Of a DNA stretch of 41,580 bases, positions 34,873-41,580 are shown one piece after another. A program made the translations under genes and the position numbers. Each line of letters starts with the position of its first letter. Position 1 is the first letter of the stretch. Under the pieces are notes generated by a model. It was not told the origin of the DNA. It ran no database searches and saw only the letters and a list, made by a program, of their open reading frames with translations. The stretch covers positions 1 through 41,580 of the forward strand of contig DASZFO010000318.1 in the NCBI GenBank assembly GCA_035939775.1. The letters are read 5' to 3'. The DNA comes from Pirellulales bacterium (GTDB lineage: Bacteria; Planctomycetota; Planctomycetia; Pirellulales; DATAWG01).

Positions 34873-34908
34873 GGCCGCATTATCCCTGGCCGCGGGCAGC
34901 CGGAGCAA
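34873..34908 (-). promoter_or_regulatory. Orphan copy of the promoter-like cassette (copy f)
   Basis: TTGCTC at 34908-34903, 18-base spacer, GATAAT at 34884-34879, GCGGCC, then AAG where other copies have ATG. It lies 3 bases after the stop of the M56 protease gene and points into it, so any transcript would be antisense to that gene. Confidence 0.55.
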
Positions 34909-34931
34909 ACGTCAATCGGTCCGCGTGATTC

Positions 34932-35037
34932 TAAGAGCCTATCCGAGAACCGCCTGGGCAAAGGGGACAGTCCCCGTCTTGCTCCGCGGACTGCGCAAAA
35001 AGGGGACAGTCCCCGGCGGTTCTCGGATAGGCTCTAA
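34932..35037 (-). mobile_element. MITE-like element, copy B (106 bp, terminal inverted repeats)
   Basis: Opposite orientation to copy A at 27652-27757. The terminal arms GAGCCTATCCGAGAACCGCC and its exact inverse are perfect 20-mers here, against several mismatches in copy A, so copy B is the better preserved. Two GGGGACAGTCCCC palindromes flank GCTCCGCGGACTGCGCAAAA. It is bounded by TAA on both sides, a possible target duplication. Confidence 0.82.
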
Positions 35038-35409
35038 ATGGTCAGGCGGTGATTCGGCTCCAGCAAGGTGAGCGGCAAATCGCCGCGACAGTTTTGTCAT
35101 CGGAATTGCCTGCCACGAGGATTCGTGGCGCCCCGGACACCCGCTCCGCGCTCCACTGTTCTGGCCTTCGCTTTTCCGAAAAAATGTGATGATCATGTCG
35201 CCCCTATTGGTTCCGTACGTGAAGCAGCGCGACACCGATACTTCCCGACTTGCGAAAGGGAACTATGAAAACTCCTGTCGCGCGAGCCCGAGCCGCGTCT
35301 TCCCCACCGGGGAGCGCGTAAATTCAATGCATGAGAAGCGGACATCGCATTGAAGCCTCGTTCCGATGGCCTGTCCCGATTACAATGGGCTGCGTCAAGG
35401 AGTCCGCGC
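35038..35409. other. Intergenic region before the Tat-exported hydrolase
   Basis: No supported gene. A few short frames on both strands lack motifs. The upstream region of the hydrolase gene carries the ribosome-binding site AAGGAG at 35397-35402. No convincing sigma-70 box was picked out. Confidence 0.5.
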
Positions 35410-37578
35410 ATGCCCGATTCGCCATGGTCTCTTTCCCGCCGTGAGGTTCTCGCCGCCCTTGCCGCCGCCGGCCTGGCGCCCCTTGTCGCGGCCGCGCCGC
35501 TAATGCCCGCGAGCCGTCCGGTTCCCAAAATGATTGACCGGGCGATGAGGTGGGTGCAGCTCGCACTGGTCGAGAAGGATCCCGCGACGTTCGATCCGGA
35601 CTGGTGGCTCGATCTCTTCCAGCGCGTTCACGCCGATGGCGCGTGCATCTCCGCCGGCGGCATGTGTGCGTTTTATCCGACCGACGTGCCGTTCCATCAC
35701 CGCAGCGAATGGCTCGGTGATAAGGACACCTTCGGCTACCTCGTACGCGGCTGCCGCAAGCTGAACATGACCGTCATCGCGCGCGTCGACCCGCATTGCA
35801 TCCGCGACGACGCGGCCAAAGCGCATCCCGAATGGGTGGCTGTCAATGCGAATGGTCAAAAGGCGCGGCACATGGTCATCCCCGACCGCTGGCTCAGTTG
35901 CGCGCTGGGGCCATGCAACTTCGAGTTTATGCCGCAGGTGCTCACCGAGATCGTTACGCGCTACGGCGTTGACGCCATCTTCGCCAACCGCTGGGCCGGC
36001 CACATCACGTGCTATTGCGATTCGTGCAAGAGCATGTTCAAGCAGGCGACTGGATTGGATGCACCGCGCACATCGCAGGAGCGCGGCTGGGAAGAGTTCC
36101 AGCGCTGGCGCGCGAATCGATTATTCGAAGTGTGGGACGTTTGGGACGCCGCGGTCAGCAAGGTGAATCCCGAGGCGTGCTGCCTGATGAACATGGGCGG
36201 CGTTCACAGCACTGACATGCCGCGGATCGGCGGGCGGGCCGGCATGGTTGCCGCGGATCGCCAGGGGCGGAATGCTGCCGTCATGCCACCGTGGGCCGCC
36301 GGTTGGAACGCAAAGGTGTTCCGCAGCGTGATGGCTGGAAAACCGGTCGCCGGGATCTCCAGCATCGGCAACGACGACGCTCACCGTTGGAAAGATTCAG
36401 TGCAGAGCGCTGCAGAGATTCGCCTCTGGCTGCTGGAGTGCATCGCCAACGGCATGCGCCCGTGGGTGGTGAAGTTCTGCGGCACGCTCTATGACCGGCG
36501 TTGGGTTCCGCCGGTCGAATCGGTGTATCAATGGCATTTCGAGAACCAACGATTCATGCGCCACACGCGGAACATGGCGCGCGTCGCGCTGCTCTGGTCG
36601 CCGCAGACCTCGTCAGCAATCGGCAACGCGAAGACCGAAGCCAGCCAGCTCGGTTTCTATCATGCCCTGGTCGAAGCGCGGATTCCCTTCGAGATGGTCA
36701 ACGAAAGTTTCCTCGAACCCGAGAACCTCGACCGCTTCAAGCTGCTGATCCTGCCGGGGATCGCGGCGGTGTCCGACGCCCAGTGCGACCAAATCCGCCG
36801 GTTCGTCAAGCGCGGCGGCAGCGTCGTGGCCACGTTTGAGACGTCGCTCTTCGACGAAATGGGACGGAAGCGAAAGGATTTCGGCTTAGCAGATCTGTTC
36901 GGCGTCGAGGTCGCCGGAAGGACAGAACCGTATATCAAGAACTCCTACATCCATCTGGAGCACGAGACGCGTCATTCCATTCTGCAGGGCTTCGACGACG
37001 CGGGCCGAATCATCAACACCATTGGCCGCGTTGACGTGAGGCCGACGGCCAAATTCGCCGCGCCACCCCTGACGCGCGTGCCATCGTATCCCGATCTGCC
37101 GATGGAGGACGTTTACCCGCGCCAACCGACGACGGATACGCCGGAAATCTTTCTTCGCGAGTTAGATAGCGGCCGCGTCGCGTATTTCCCGGGCGACATC
37201 GACCGTACGTTCTGGGAAGTGCTCGATCCGGACCACGGTCGGCTCTTGGCCAACGCCGTGCGCTGGGCGTTGAACGAGCCGGACGTGGTGAGCGTTACCG
37301 GGCCGGGTGTGGTGGATCTTGCAGTGTGGGAGCAGGACGGCTCGATGACCGTACACCTCGTGAACCTCACGAACCCGATGATGATGAAAGGCCCGATCCG
37401 CGAGTTGTACGCAGTCGGTCCGCAACAGGTCCGCGTTCGCCTGCCGGCCGGCCGCCGCGCCCGCGAGGTGCGACTGCTGGTCAGCAAGGCCGACCCACGG
37501 CCACATGATGCGGGCGGCGTGTTGAGTCTGACGGTGCCGTCAATCCTCGACCATGAGGTGGTGGCGATCATGTATTGA
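35410..37578 (+). CDS. Tat-exported glycoside hydrolase (GHL6/GH42-like) with beta-galactosidase trimerisation domain
   Basis: 722 residues from the ATG at 35410, set by AAGGAG 7 bases upstream; an earlier GTG/ATG-type start would bury the signal. The N-terminus has a twin-arginine signal (SLSRREVLAALAAAGLAPL, Arg10-Arg11). The catalytic half, with WWLDLFQRVHADGACISAGG, VIARVDPHCIRDDAAKAHPEW and GVDAIFANRWAGHITCYC, follows the TIM-barrel pattern of the putative GHL6/GH42 clan. The Cys-Tyr-Cys and Cys-x-x-Cys parts (CYCDSCKSMF) recall a structural metal site. From about residue 400 comes the GATase-like trimerisation fold (LLILPGIAAVSDAQCDQIRR, FVKRGGSVVATFET). Probably cleaves a galactoside or fucoside-type glycan in the periplasm; substrate unknown. 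Confidence 0.8.
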   Translation: MPDSPWSLSRREVLAALAAAGLAPLVAAAPLMPASRPVPKMIDRAMRWVQLALVEKDPATFDPDWWLDLFQRVHADGACISAGGMCAFYPTDVPFHHRSEWLGDKDTFGYLVRGCRKLNMTVIARVDPHCIRDDAAKAHPEWVAVNANGQKARHMVIPDRWLSCALGPCNFEFMPQVLTEIVTRYGVDAIFANRWAGHITCYCDSCKSMFKQATGLDAPRTSQERGWEEFQRWRANRLFEVWDVWDAAVSKVNPEACCLMNMGGVHSTDMPRIGGRAGMVAADRQGRNAAVMPPWAAGWNAKVFRSVMAGKPVAGISSIGNDDAHRWKDSVQSAAEIRLWLLECIANGMRPWVVKFCGTLYDRRWVPPVESVYQWHFENQRFMRHTRNMARVALLWSPQTSSAIGNAKTEASQLGFYHALVEARIPFEMVNESFLEPENLDRFKLLILPGIAAVSDAQCDQIRRFVKRGGSVVATFETSLFDEMGRKRKDFGLADLFGVEVAGRTEPYIKNSYIHLEHETRHSILQGFDDAGRIINTIGRVDVRPTAKFAAPPLTRVPSYPDLPMEDVYPRQPTTDTPEIFLRELDSGRVAYFPGDIDRTFWEVLDPDHGRLLANAVRWALNEPDVVSVTGPGVVDLAVWEQDGSMTVHLVNLTNPMMMKGPIRELYAVGPQQVRVRLPAGRRAREVRLLVSKADPRPHDAGGVLSLTVPSILDHEVVAIMY

Positions 37579-37840
37579 ACGGGGCCGCAGCCGCGCTTCG
37601 ATCGACTTGCGAACAGCGAGACGAGAAAAGCGACCGCATTCTTGGGATTGCCAAGAAACCACCGATTCTTCGGTGCTCCGGCGGACCGCCGCAGATTAGG
37701 AATGCCTCAGAATCTTGACTTTGGCAATCTGGCGATGAAACTTTTCGGCAAATTTCGGACGCTGGCGCTGGCGAACGACTCTACGCCGCTGGAATCTGGC
37801 AGCCCCTCAATCAATGTCCTGTACGAGGGTGAACTTGGCG
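37579..37840 (+). other. Intergenic segment with two tandem hairpins
   Basis: TTCTTGG/CCAAGAA (37639-37657, loop of 5) and CACCGA/TCGGTG (37660-37675, loop of 4) are perfect stems one after another, 60 to 95 bases after the hydrolase stop. They have no T-tract, so they may be 3'-end stabilising structures or REP-like sequences. No gene is supported in the segment. Confidence 0.5.
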
Positions 37841-37872
37841 CAAAAAGAAACCCGCGCCAAGAATGACGCGGG
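37841..37872 (-). terminator. Intrinsic terminator of the PEP-CTERM protein gene
   Basis: On the minus strand CCCGCG (37872-37867) and CGCGGG (37856-37851) form the stem around a 10-base loop, followed by TTTCTTTTTG (37850-37841), about 30 bases after the stop of the gene at 37901. A competing stem CTTGGCGC/GCGCCAAG (37834-37860) overlaps it. Confidence 0.85.
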
Positions 37873-37900
37873 CGTGTGTTCTTTGACAATTTGAAATCAG

Positions 37901-38590
37901 CTACGCAGTTCGGCGGCGATGCCAAGTCAAGCCGATCAGGCCGATGCCAACGAAGCCGAGCAGGATGACAATGCTGGAGGGCTCGGGAACGCCGACATCA
38001 GACCGCACCTGGACCCCAAAACCGGGGAATGTCGACCCAATCAGCCCGGAGACGTCTTCAAGTAAACCCGTCTCGGGCAGAATAGGCACAGGTGCTGTGG
38101 GCGGGATCTTGCTCAAAATGGACGCCAAGTCGGGATTGTTATCCGAGACGAGGGCGATGAATGGGGTATTCGGATTGGCAAGACCACTGACGAGCAAATC
38201 GCTCACAACCACGGGTCCGTTCGGGCCGGAAAACGTGACGGGTGGTAGCGCGGTTGGATCGATCGGCTCTCCCGGAGGCTCAGCAAAAATCACGAAAGAA
38301 GCCCCGGGGACCCCTGCCGGCGGGATCAAGCCGGCCAACCCGCCCGGCGCCACCAGCCCAGTAAGGGTCGTCGTCGGAGCGAATAACGCTGAGGGCTGAG
38401 TTCCAGCGCCAGCCGTTTCTGGGATCACGATGTCGGCGGCCGGAGGGCCGCCTACGGGAGGGGTAACGACAAGTTCGTCACTAGCAATAGGCGCGCCCAG
38501 CACGTTACTGTCGTTGGCAAGAAAAGTGAGGCCAGACAATACAACAGTCACACCGAGCATTCGAGCGGAGGATTTTACAGTTGTCTTCAC
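37901..38590 (-). CDS. PEP-CTERM sorting-domain protein, function unknown
   Basis: 229 residues with an N-terminal signal (LGVTVVLSGLTFLANDSNVL), a Pro, Gly and Ala-rich low-complexity body, and a C-terminal sorting signal VPEPSSIVILLGFVGIGLIG followed by a basic tail (HRRRTA). Such tails are recognised by an EpsH/XrtA-type exosortase and the protein is then released or attached to the cell surface. No enzymatic fold is recognised in the body. The start is the GTG at 38588-38590, preceded by AAAGGAG at about 8 bases. A strong intrinsic terminator follows. The exosortase gene is not in this window. Confidence 0.88.
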   Translation of the reverse strand: MKTTVKSSARMLGVTVVLSGLTFLANDSNVLGAPIASDELVVTPPVGGPPAADIVIPETAGAGTQPSALFAPTTTLTGLVAPGGLAGLIPPAGVPGASFVIFAEPPGEPIDPTALPPVTFSGPNGPVVVSDLLVSGLANPNTPFIALVSDNNPDLASILSKIPPTAPVPILPETGLLEDVSGLIGSTFPGFGVQVRSDVGVPEPSSIVILLGFVGIGLIGLTWHRRRTA

Positions 38591-39186
38591 GAGCGGGCTC
38601 CTTTGCGAGAAAAACTCTGTTGTGCGGCGATCACCCTAGTAAAAAAAACAGCTACCCAATCCAAGGCGGGTTGAGAATCGCTACCTCTCCACTCTCCCAA
38701 TAGCCGCGATTGTAACCCCACCTCTCCTCCCGGTCGAGAATTCTTTCGGTTTTTTTCTGGCCAAACCCCAAACTTTGACCGGCCGCTCGACGAGCTGCTC
38801 GACGCCGTCGACGTCGAGGCGATCGCTGACCACCGGCTAGCGCGGTTTAGCGGGTATCGGTGACGCGAAAACAATGCGACCGAAAGCGGTAGCGAATGAA
38901 AGCGCCTGGTGAACCAACGGCGCCGCGTCGTCGCCCACGTTCGCTTCTCGCGGGCCGTTCTTCCTCCCCTTTTTCCATTGACCAACCCGCCTCCGCCAGC
39001 CGCGACACGACGCAACGTGCGCGAAACTGGGGCGGGAACACGGTTGGCGTCTCCTCCGACACGAGAGGCGCCAAAGCGCGTCGGTTTGATCGACCGAAGT
39101 TTTTGCCAACGTCGGTCGGGCGGACCGCTGCGCTTTTCCGCTGGGGCGGGCGAGAGTCTGGCTATTCACGTAAATGTCGCAATCGC
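38591..39186. other. Long intergenic region between two PEP-CTERM genes
   Basis: No supported gene. Short frames on both strands lack motifs; a plus-strand frame ending near 38865 (FDRPLDELLDAVDVEAIADH) has a gene-like composition but no start and may be a scrap of a lost gene. The region is divergent upstream sequence for both the PEP-CTERM gene (minus) and the GH76 gene (plus), so both promoters should lie here or in 39187-39472. Confidence 0.45.
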
Positions 39187-39360
39187 TTGACACCTGGCGC
39201 GTCGTGGAATAGCTTCACCCCTACTGCCCTAACAGGGGAATTCGCCAACAACCACCCAGCGCCGCTACTGAAAAGAAAAGCTGTCTGGATTCTCTTCTCG
39301 GCCCTGCCGTAATGCGGCATCGTCGCAATTAGAGATTCCTGGCAGCTTTTCTTTTTTTTG
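39187..39360 (+). ncRNA. Candidate small RNA or leader ending in a long hairpin and T-tract
   Basis: A consensus -35 box TTGACA lies at 39187-39192, with only a weak -10 (TAGCTT, 39210-39215, 17-base spacer). The region ends in a large hairpin: arms 39271-39294 and 39332-39355, 24 bases each, pair with 21 Watson-Crick pairs, one G-U and two U-U mismatches. The outer part is AAAAGAAAAGCTG/CAGCTTTTCTTTT, and the hairpin runs into a stretch of T (to 39359). Inside its 37-base loop TGCCG/CGGCA (39305-39319) forms a second stem. It may terminate a small RNA of about 140 bases or act as an attenuator in the leader of the GH76 gene at 39473. Symmetry also allows bidirectional termination. Confidence 0.5.
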
Positions 39361-39472
39361 ACCAGCAACGACCACGACGACGCAACCTGAGGTCCACGGC
39401 AGCGCGTTGCCAAATAAACGGCTACCGATTCAAGACATCACAATTGCTTTCCTGGGTTGCCAGAAGGCCAAA

Positions 39473-40684
39473 ATGGCACGTTGGATTACCGCTTTGTTTT
39501 TGGTCGTGATCTGCGCATCGAACGCCGTCGCCCAGCTTGCGACTCCCCAGCAACTGCTCACTTGGGGCCAGACCACGTATCAGTCGACTGTCTCTACCCT
39601 GCAAGTTCCGGGCACGGCTCTCTATGCCGAGAATGCGTCCCTTGGAGGCGGACATTCGGGAGGCGACAGCGGATTCTCCTACGTTTGGGACGCGAGCGTG
39701 CAAATCCGCGTGCTCGACACGCTGACCCAGATCAACCCCGCAACCGACGCTCCCATATTGCAGAGTTTTTCCACACAGCTCTACGACAAGTACTGGAATG
39801 CCTCAACCGGCGGCTATCGTTCGGGAGTCAGCGCCGGCGCCACCGAATTCTACGACGATAACGGACACCTCGCCGTTGCATTGGCCACCGCTTATAACGT
39901 CACCGGCAATCCGACCTATCTCAACCAAGCCAAAGCCACCTACAGCTTCGTGCGCCAAGGCATGGATAATGTTGGCGGCGGCGGTATCTACTTCAAGGTT
40001 GGTGACTTCAGCTCCAAAGACACGGCTACGACGCTGCAGGGCGCCCATGCCGCGCTGCTGCTCTATCAAGACACAGGCGTGCAATCCTATCTCACTGACG
40101 CGACGTCGCTCTATAGCTGGTCATGGAACACGACTCAGCGGAACGATTTGTTCTATGAACGACTCTATTTGACTGGCTCGAAAGCTGGAACTATTGGTGA
40201 TTATCAACTCATCAACTCCGCCGGCTTTGCACTAGACGACGCCATGTTACTTTTCAAGGCCACCGGCCAAGCGACTTACCTCACCGAAGCCGAGAACATC
40301 GCAGCCGCTTCGATCCCGCGTTACTTCAACGCCACGACTGGCGCTATAAACGATGAAGGTTATTGGGACTTCGAGCTAGCCAACGCACTCGACGATCTTT
40401 ACAAGCTGGATCGTAACAAAACCTGGCTGAATGACGTCAACCGCGCTCTCGATTGGCTAGACGCAAATCGGCAGGACCCCAATGGCCACTACGGCACGCT
40501 TTGGGGCCGCGGCGGAACACAAGTCGGCGACCTCAGTTCCTGGGATCTGATCGATCAGGCGGCAGTGACGCAGAGCTACCTCTATGCTTATACATTCGCG
40601 GTGCCGGAGCCGTCGTCGATTGTGCTCTGCTGCGTGGGAGTGGTCGGATTATTCGTGGTGGGCAACCGCCGTCGCCAAGCGTAG
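39473..40684 (+). CDS. GH76 alpha-1,6-mannanase-like enzyme with PEP-CTERM signal
   Basis: 403 residues. Signal peptide to about residue 20 (ITALFLVVICASNAVAQ). The body is an (alpha/alpha)6 barrel: repeated helical pairs with the catalytic-type Asp pair Asp128-Asp129 in TEFYDDNGHLAVALATAY, matching GH76; WDASVQIRVLDTLTQ, YFKVGDFSSKDTATTLQGAH and WNTTQRNDLFYERLYLTG fit helix starts. The C-terminus VPEPSSIVLCCVGVVGLFVV with a basic end (NRRRQA) is a PEP-CTERM sorting signal, so it is surface-sorted by an exosortase. GH76 cleaves alpha-1,6-mannan; exact specificity is not shown. The ATG at 39473 has AAGG shortly upstream and starts the signal; an in-frame earlier start at 39407 is less likely. 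Confidence 0.85.
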   Translation: MARWITALFLVVICASNAVAQLATPQQLLTWGQTTYQSTVSTLQVPGTALYAENASLGGGHSGGDSGFSYVWDASVQIRVLDTLTQINPATDAPILQSFSTQLYDKYWNASTGGYRSGVSAGATEFYDDNGHLAVALATAYNVTGNPTYLNQAKATYSFVRQGMDNVGGGGIYFKVGDFSSKDTATTLQGAHAALLLYQDTGVQSYLTDATSLYSWSWNTTQRNDLFYERLYLTGSKAGTIGDYQLINSAGFALDDAMLLFKATGQATYLTEAENIAAASIPRYFNATTGAINDEGYWDFELANALDDLYKLDRNKTWLNDVNRALDWLDANRQDPNGHYGTLWGRGGTQVGDLSSWDLIDQAAVTQSYLYAYTFAVPEPSSIVLCCVGVVGLFVVGNRRRQA

Positions 40685-40935
40685 GCCTCGGTCACGTTTG
40701 CGAAGCGCGTAACGGCTGGTTCGGCATCACGCTGACACCGCGCCGCCCCGACCAGCATCCTCCAATACAAGAATCGACCGTTTTATGGTTTCTGAGACGA
40801 CCCAGAGAGCCGTCGACTCGCCAAGCTCGGAATTCAATGAACAAGATGCGCCAATGCCATTTGGTGCGTACGCACCTGCCGTTCAGACAGGCAATCTTCT
40901 TGTTCGCGAAGCAGTTCAGAGAGAAAGACAGGAAG

Positions 40936-41457
40936 TCACTCTCGCAGAATGAATCGGTATGGAACCCGCGACCAGTCGCCACTGTATTCTACCCCGATGC
41001 GCGGAGTCGTCTCTATCCGCTCATCGGGAATGACGATCGAGCGATTCTCGAACCAGAGACCACTCGACTTCTTTGCTGGTTTGCCATTCAATGATTTGTC
41101 AATCTGGAGGCGAGCCGTAATCCGGCCGGGGCCGTTAATGTTCGTCGTCCCGCGAATGAGCACGGCCGCTGGATATCCCGGCTCTCCGGTGACGACATTG
41201 AGCATCCAGTGCATGCCGTAAATCAAGTAGACGTAGAAGACGCCAGCGGGCCCGAACATTACTTCGGTGCGCGGCGTCCGGCCTTTCGAGGCGTGAGAGG
41301 CCAAGTCTTCAGGGCCATCATAGGCTTCGACCTCGGTCAGCGTCGAAGAGATTATGTTGCCATCGGGACTTCGCCTGACCAACGAAGCGCCGATGAGTCC
41401 TTTGGCGACCTCGAGTACTGGCCGCTCGAAGAATTTTATGGGCAAAATTCCGGGCAT
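40936..41457 (-). CDS. mpg: 3-methyladenine DNA glycosylase (Mpg/AAG type)
   Basis: Base-excision repair enzyme that removes alkylated purines from DNA. The 173-residue protein shows the AAG-family order: FFERPVLEVAKGLIGASLVR near the N-terminus, the catalytic Glu segment TEVEAYDGPEDLASHASKG (about residues 41-59), RTEVMFGPAGVFYVYLIYG with the intercalating Tyr-containing loop, and LNVVTGEPGYPAAVLIRG, then GPGRITARLQID. It is slightly shorter than many relatives (about 190-200) but has the whole core. The ATG at 41455-41457 overlaps the 3' end of the upstream unknown gene by 22 bases, which suggests a shared transcript. Confidence 0.95.
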   Translation of the reverse strand: MPGILPIKFFERPVLEVAKGLIGASLVRRSPDGNIISSTLTEVEAYDGPEDLASHASKGRTPRTEVMFGPAGVFYVYLIYGMHWMLNVVTGEPGYPAAVLIRGTTNINGPGRITARLQIDKSLNGKPAKKSSGLWFENRSIVIPDERIETTPRIGVEYSGDWSRVPYRFILRE

Positions 41458-41580
41458 GCCTGAAATGTAACCGATGCCTCGCCGAAATGCAGGGCGGCCA
41501 CCGCCAGATAGGCAATGAAGTCCCCGGTCGGAATGGTCGCGGAAAAGTATCGCGACATCGCGGTAAGCAATGTGGGATCA
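41436..41580 (-). CDS. 3' end of an unknown gene overlapping mpg (cut by window edge)
   Basis: An open frame from the right edge to TAA at 41436-41438 encodes SRYFSATIPTGDFIAYLAVA then ALHFGEASVTFQACPEFCP. Codon use is GC-rich in third positions like the neighbours. A soluble or peripheral protein is likely; no family can be named from 47 residues. Its last codons overlap the start of mpg, suggesting translational coupling. Confidence 0.45.
   Translation of the reverse strand, partial: DPTLLTAMSRYFSATIPTGDFIAYLAVAALHFGEASVTFQACPEFCP

Noticed and set aside
34871-35071. Small proteins containing AYPRTAWAKGT in both 106-bp elements
   Set aside because: The frame is set by the repeat sequence; arms and palindromes are conserved as DNA, and no start signal precedes it.

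Overview
The window reads as a chromosomal piece of a GC-rich planctomycete, probably of the Pirellulales type. Several independent marks support this: a DUF1559 prepilin-like protein, two PEP-CTERM proteins ending in VPEPSSIV plus a membrane helix and an Arg-rich tail, several small proteins with the N-terminal signature FQF(S/H)LRTLL, a Flp pilin, a CsbD/DUF3309 stress cluster, BlaI/BlaR-like regulation, and many secreted carbohydrate-active enzymes. The assignment is inferred from gene content; no 16S gene is present.

Layout. (1) 1-5460, minus strand: central carbon metabolism, namely PPi-type phosphofructokinase, a HAD phosphatase, and the tightly packed set gnd - short-chain dehydrogenase - zwf (zwf runs off the left edge). 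(2) 5.5-6.4 kb: palindromic repeats, a Flp pilin gene and tRNA-Phe(GAA). (3) 6.4-13.7 kb, minus: polysaccharide utilisation, with a GH32 fructan hydrolase translationally coupled to a DUF4432 sugar-epimerase-like protein, and a very large PcRGLX/YetA-like (rhamnogalacturonan lyase-like) protein. (4) 13.8-15.7 kb: a 47-residue Cys-rich protein, an FQFSLRTLL membrane protein and a DUF1559 pilin-like protein. (5) 16.3-19.3 kb, minus: an inositol module made of a sugar-binding lipoprotein, myo-inositol oxygenase and an ABC permease; no ATPase gene is present, only fragments upstream, including a truncated KaiC-like gene. (6) 20.7-25.4 kb: small stress or envelope proteins (CsbD-DUF883, DUF3309, a YciE remnant, a small lipoprotein) and an AI-2E family transporter with an extra C-terminal domain. 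(7) 25.6-32.5 kb: accessory genes (a DUF4145-like membrane protein overlapping a secreted protein, papain-like protease, LysE exporter) and two adjacent damaged genes, a frameshifted GH18 chitinase and a serine hydrolase with an in-frame stop. (8) 32.8-41.6 kb: BlaI/BlaR pair, a Tat-exported GH42/GHL6-like hydrolase, two PEP-CTERM proteins (one a GH76 mannanase-like enzyme), 3-methyladenine DNA glycosylase and the 3' end of an unknown gene.

Non-coding structure is the most interesting part. Six copies of a minus-strand cassette, TTGCTC - 18 bp - GATAAT - 6 nt - ATG, occur with exactly conserved spacing; this geometry fits a promoter for leaderless mRNAs, and the cassette heads three real genes, one truncated gene and two orphan sites. 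A separate family of palindromes built on GGGGACTGTCCCC includes two near-identical 106-bp elements with long terminal inverted repeats (MITE-like). A 24-bp-armed hairpin ending in a T-tract lies upstream of the GH76 gene and may end a small RNA or act as an attenuator.

All calls come from reading the sequence and its translations; no database search was made. Function names rest on recognised motifs and should be read with the stated confidence.
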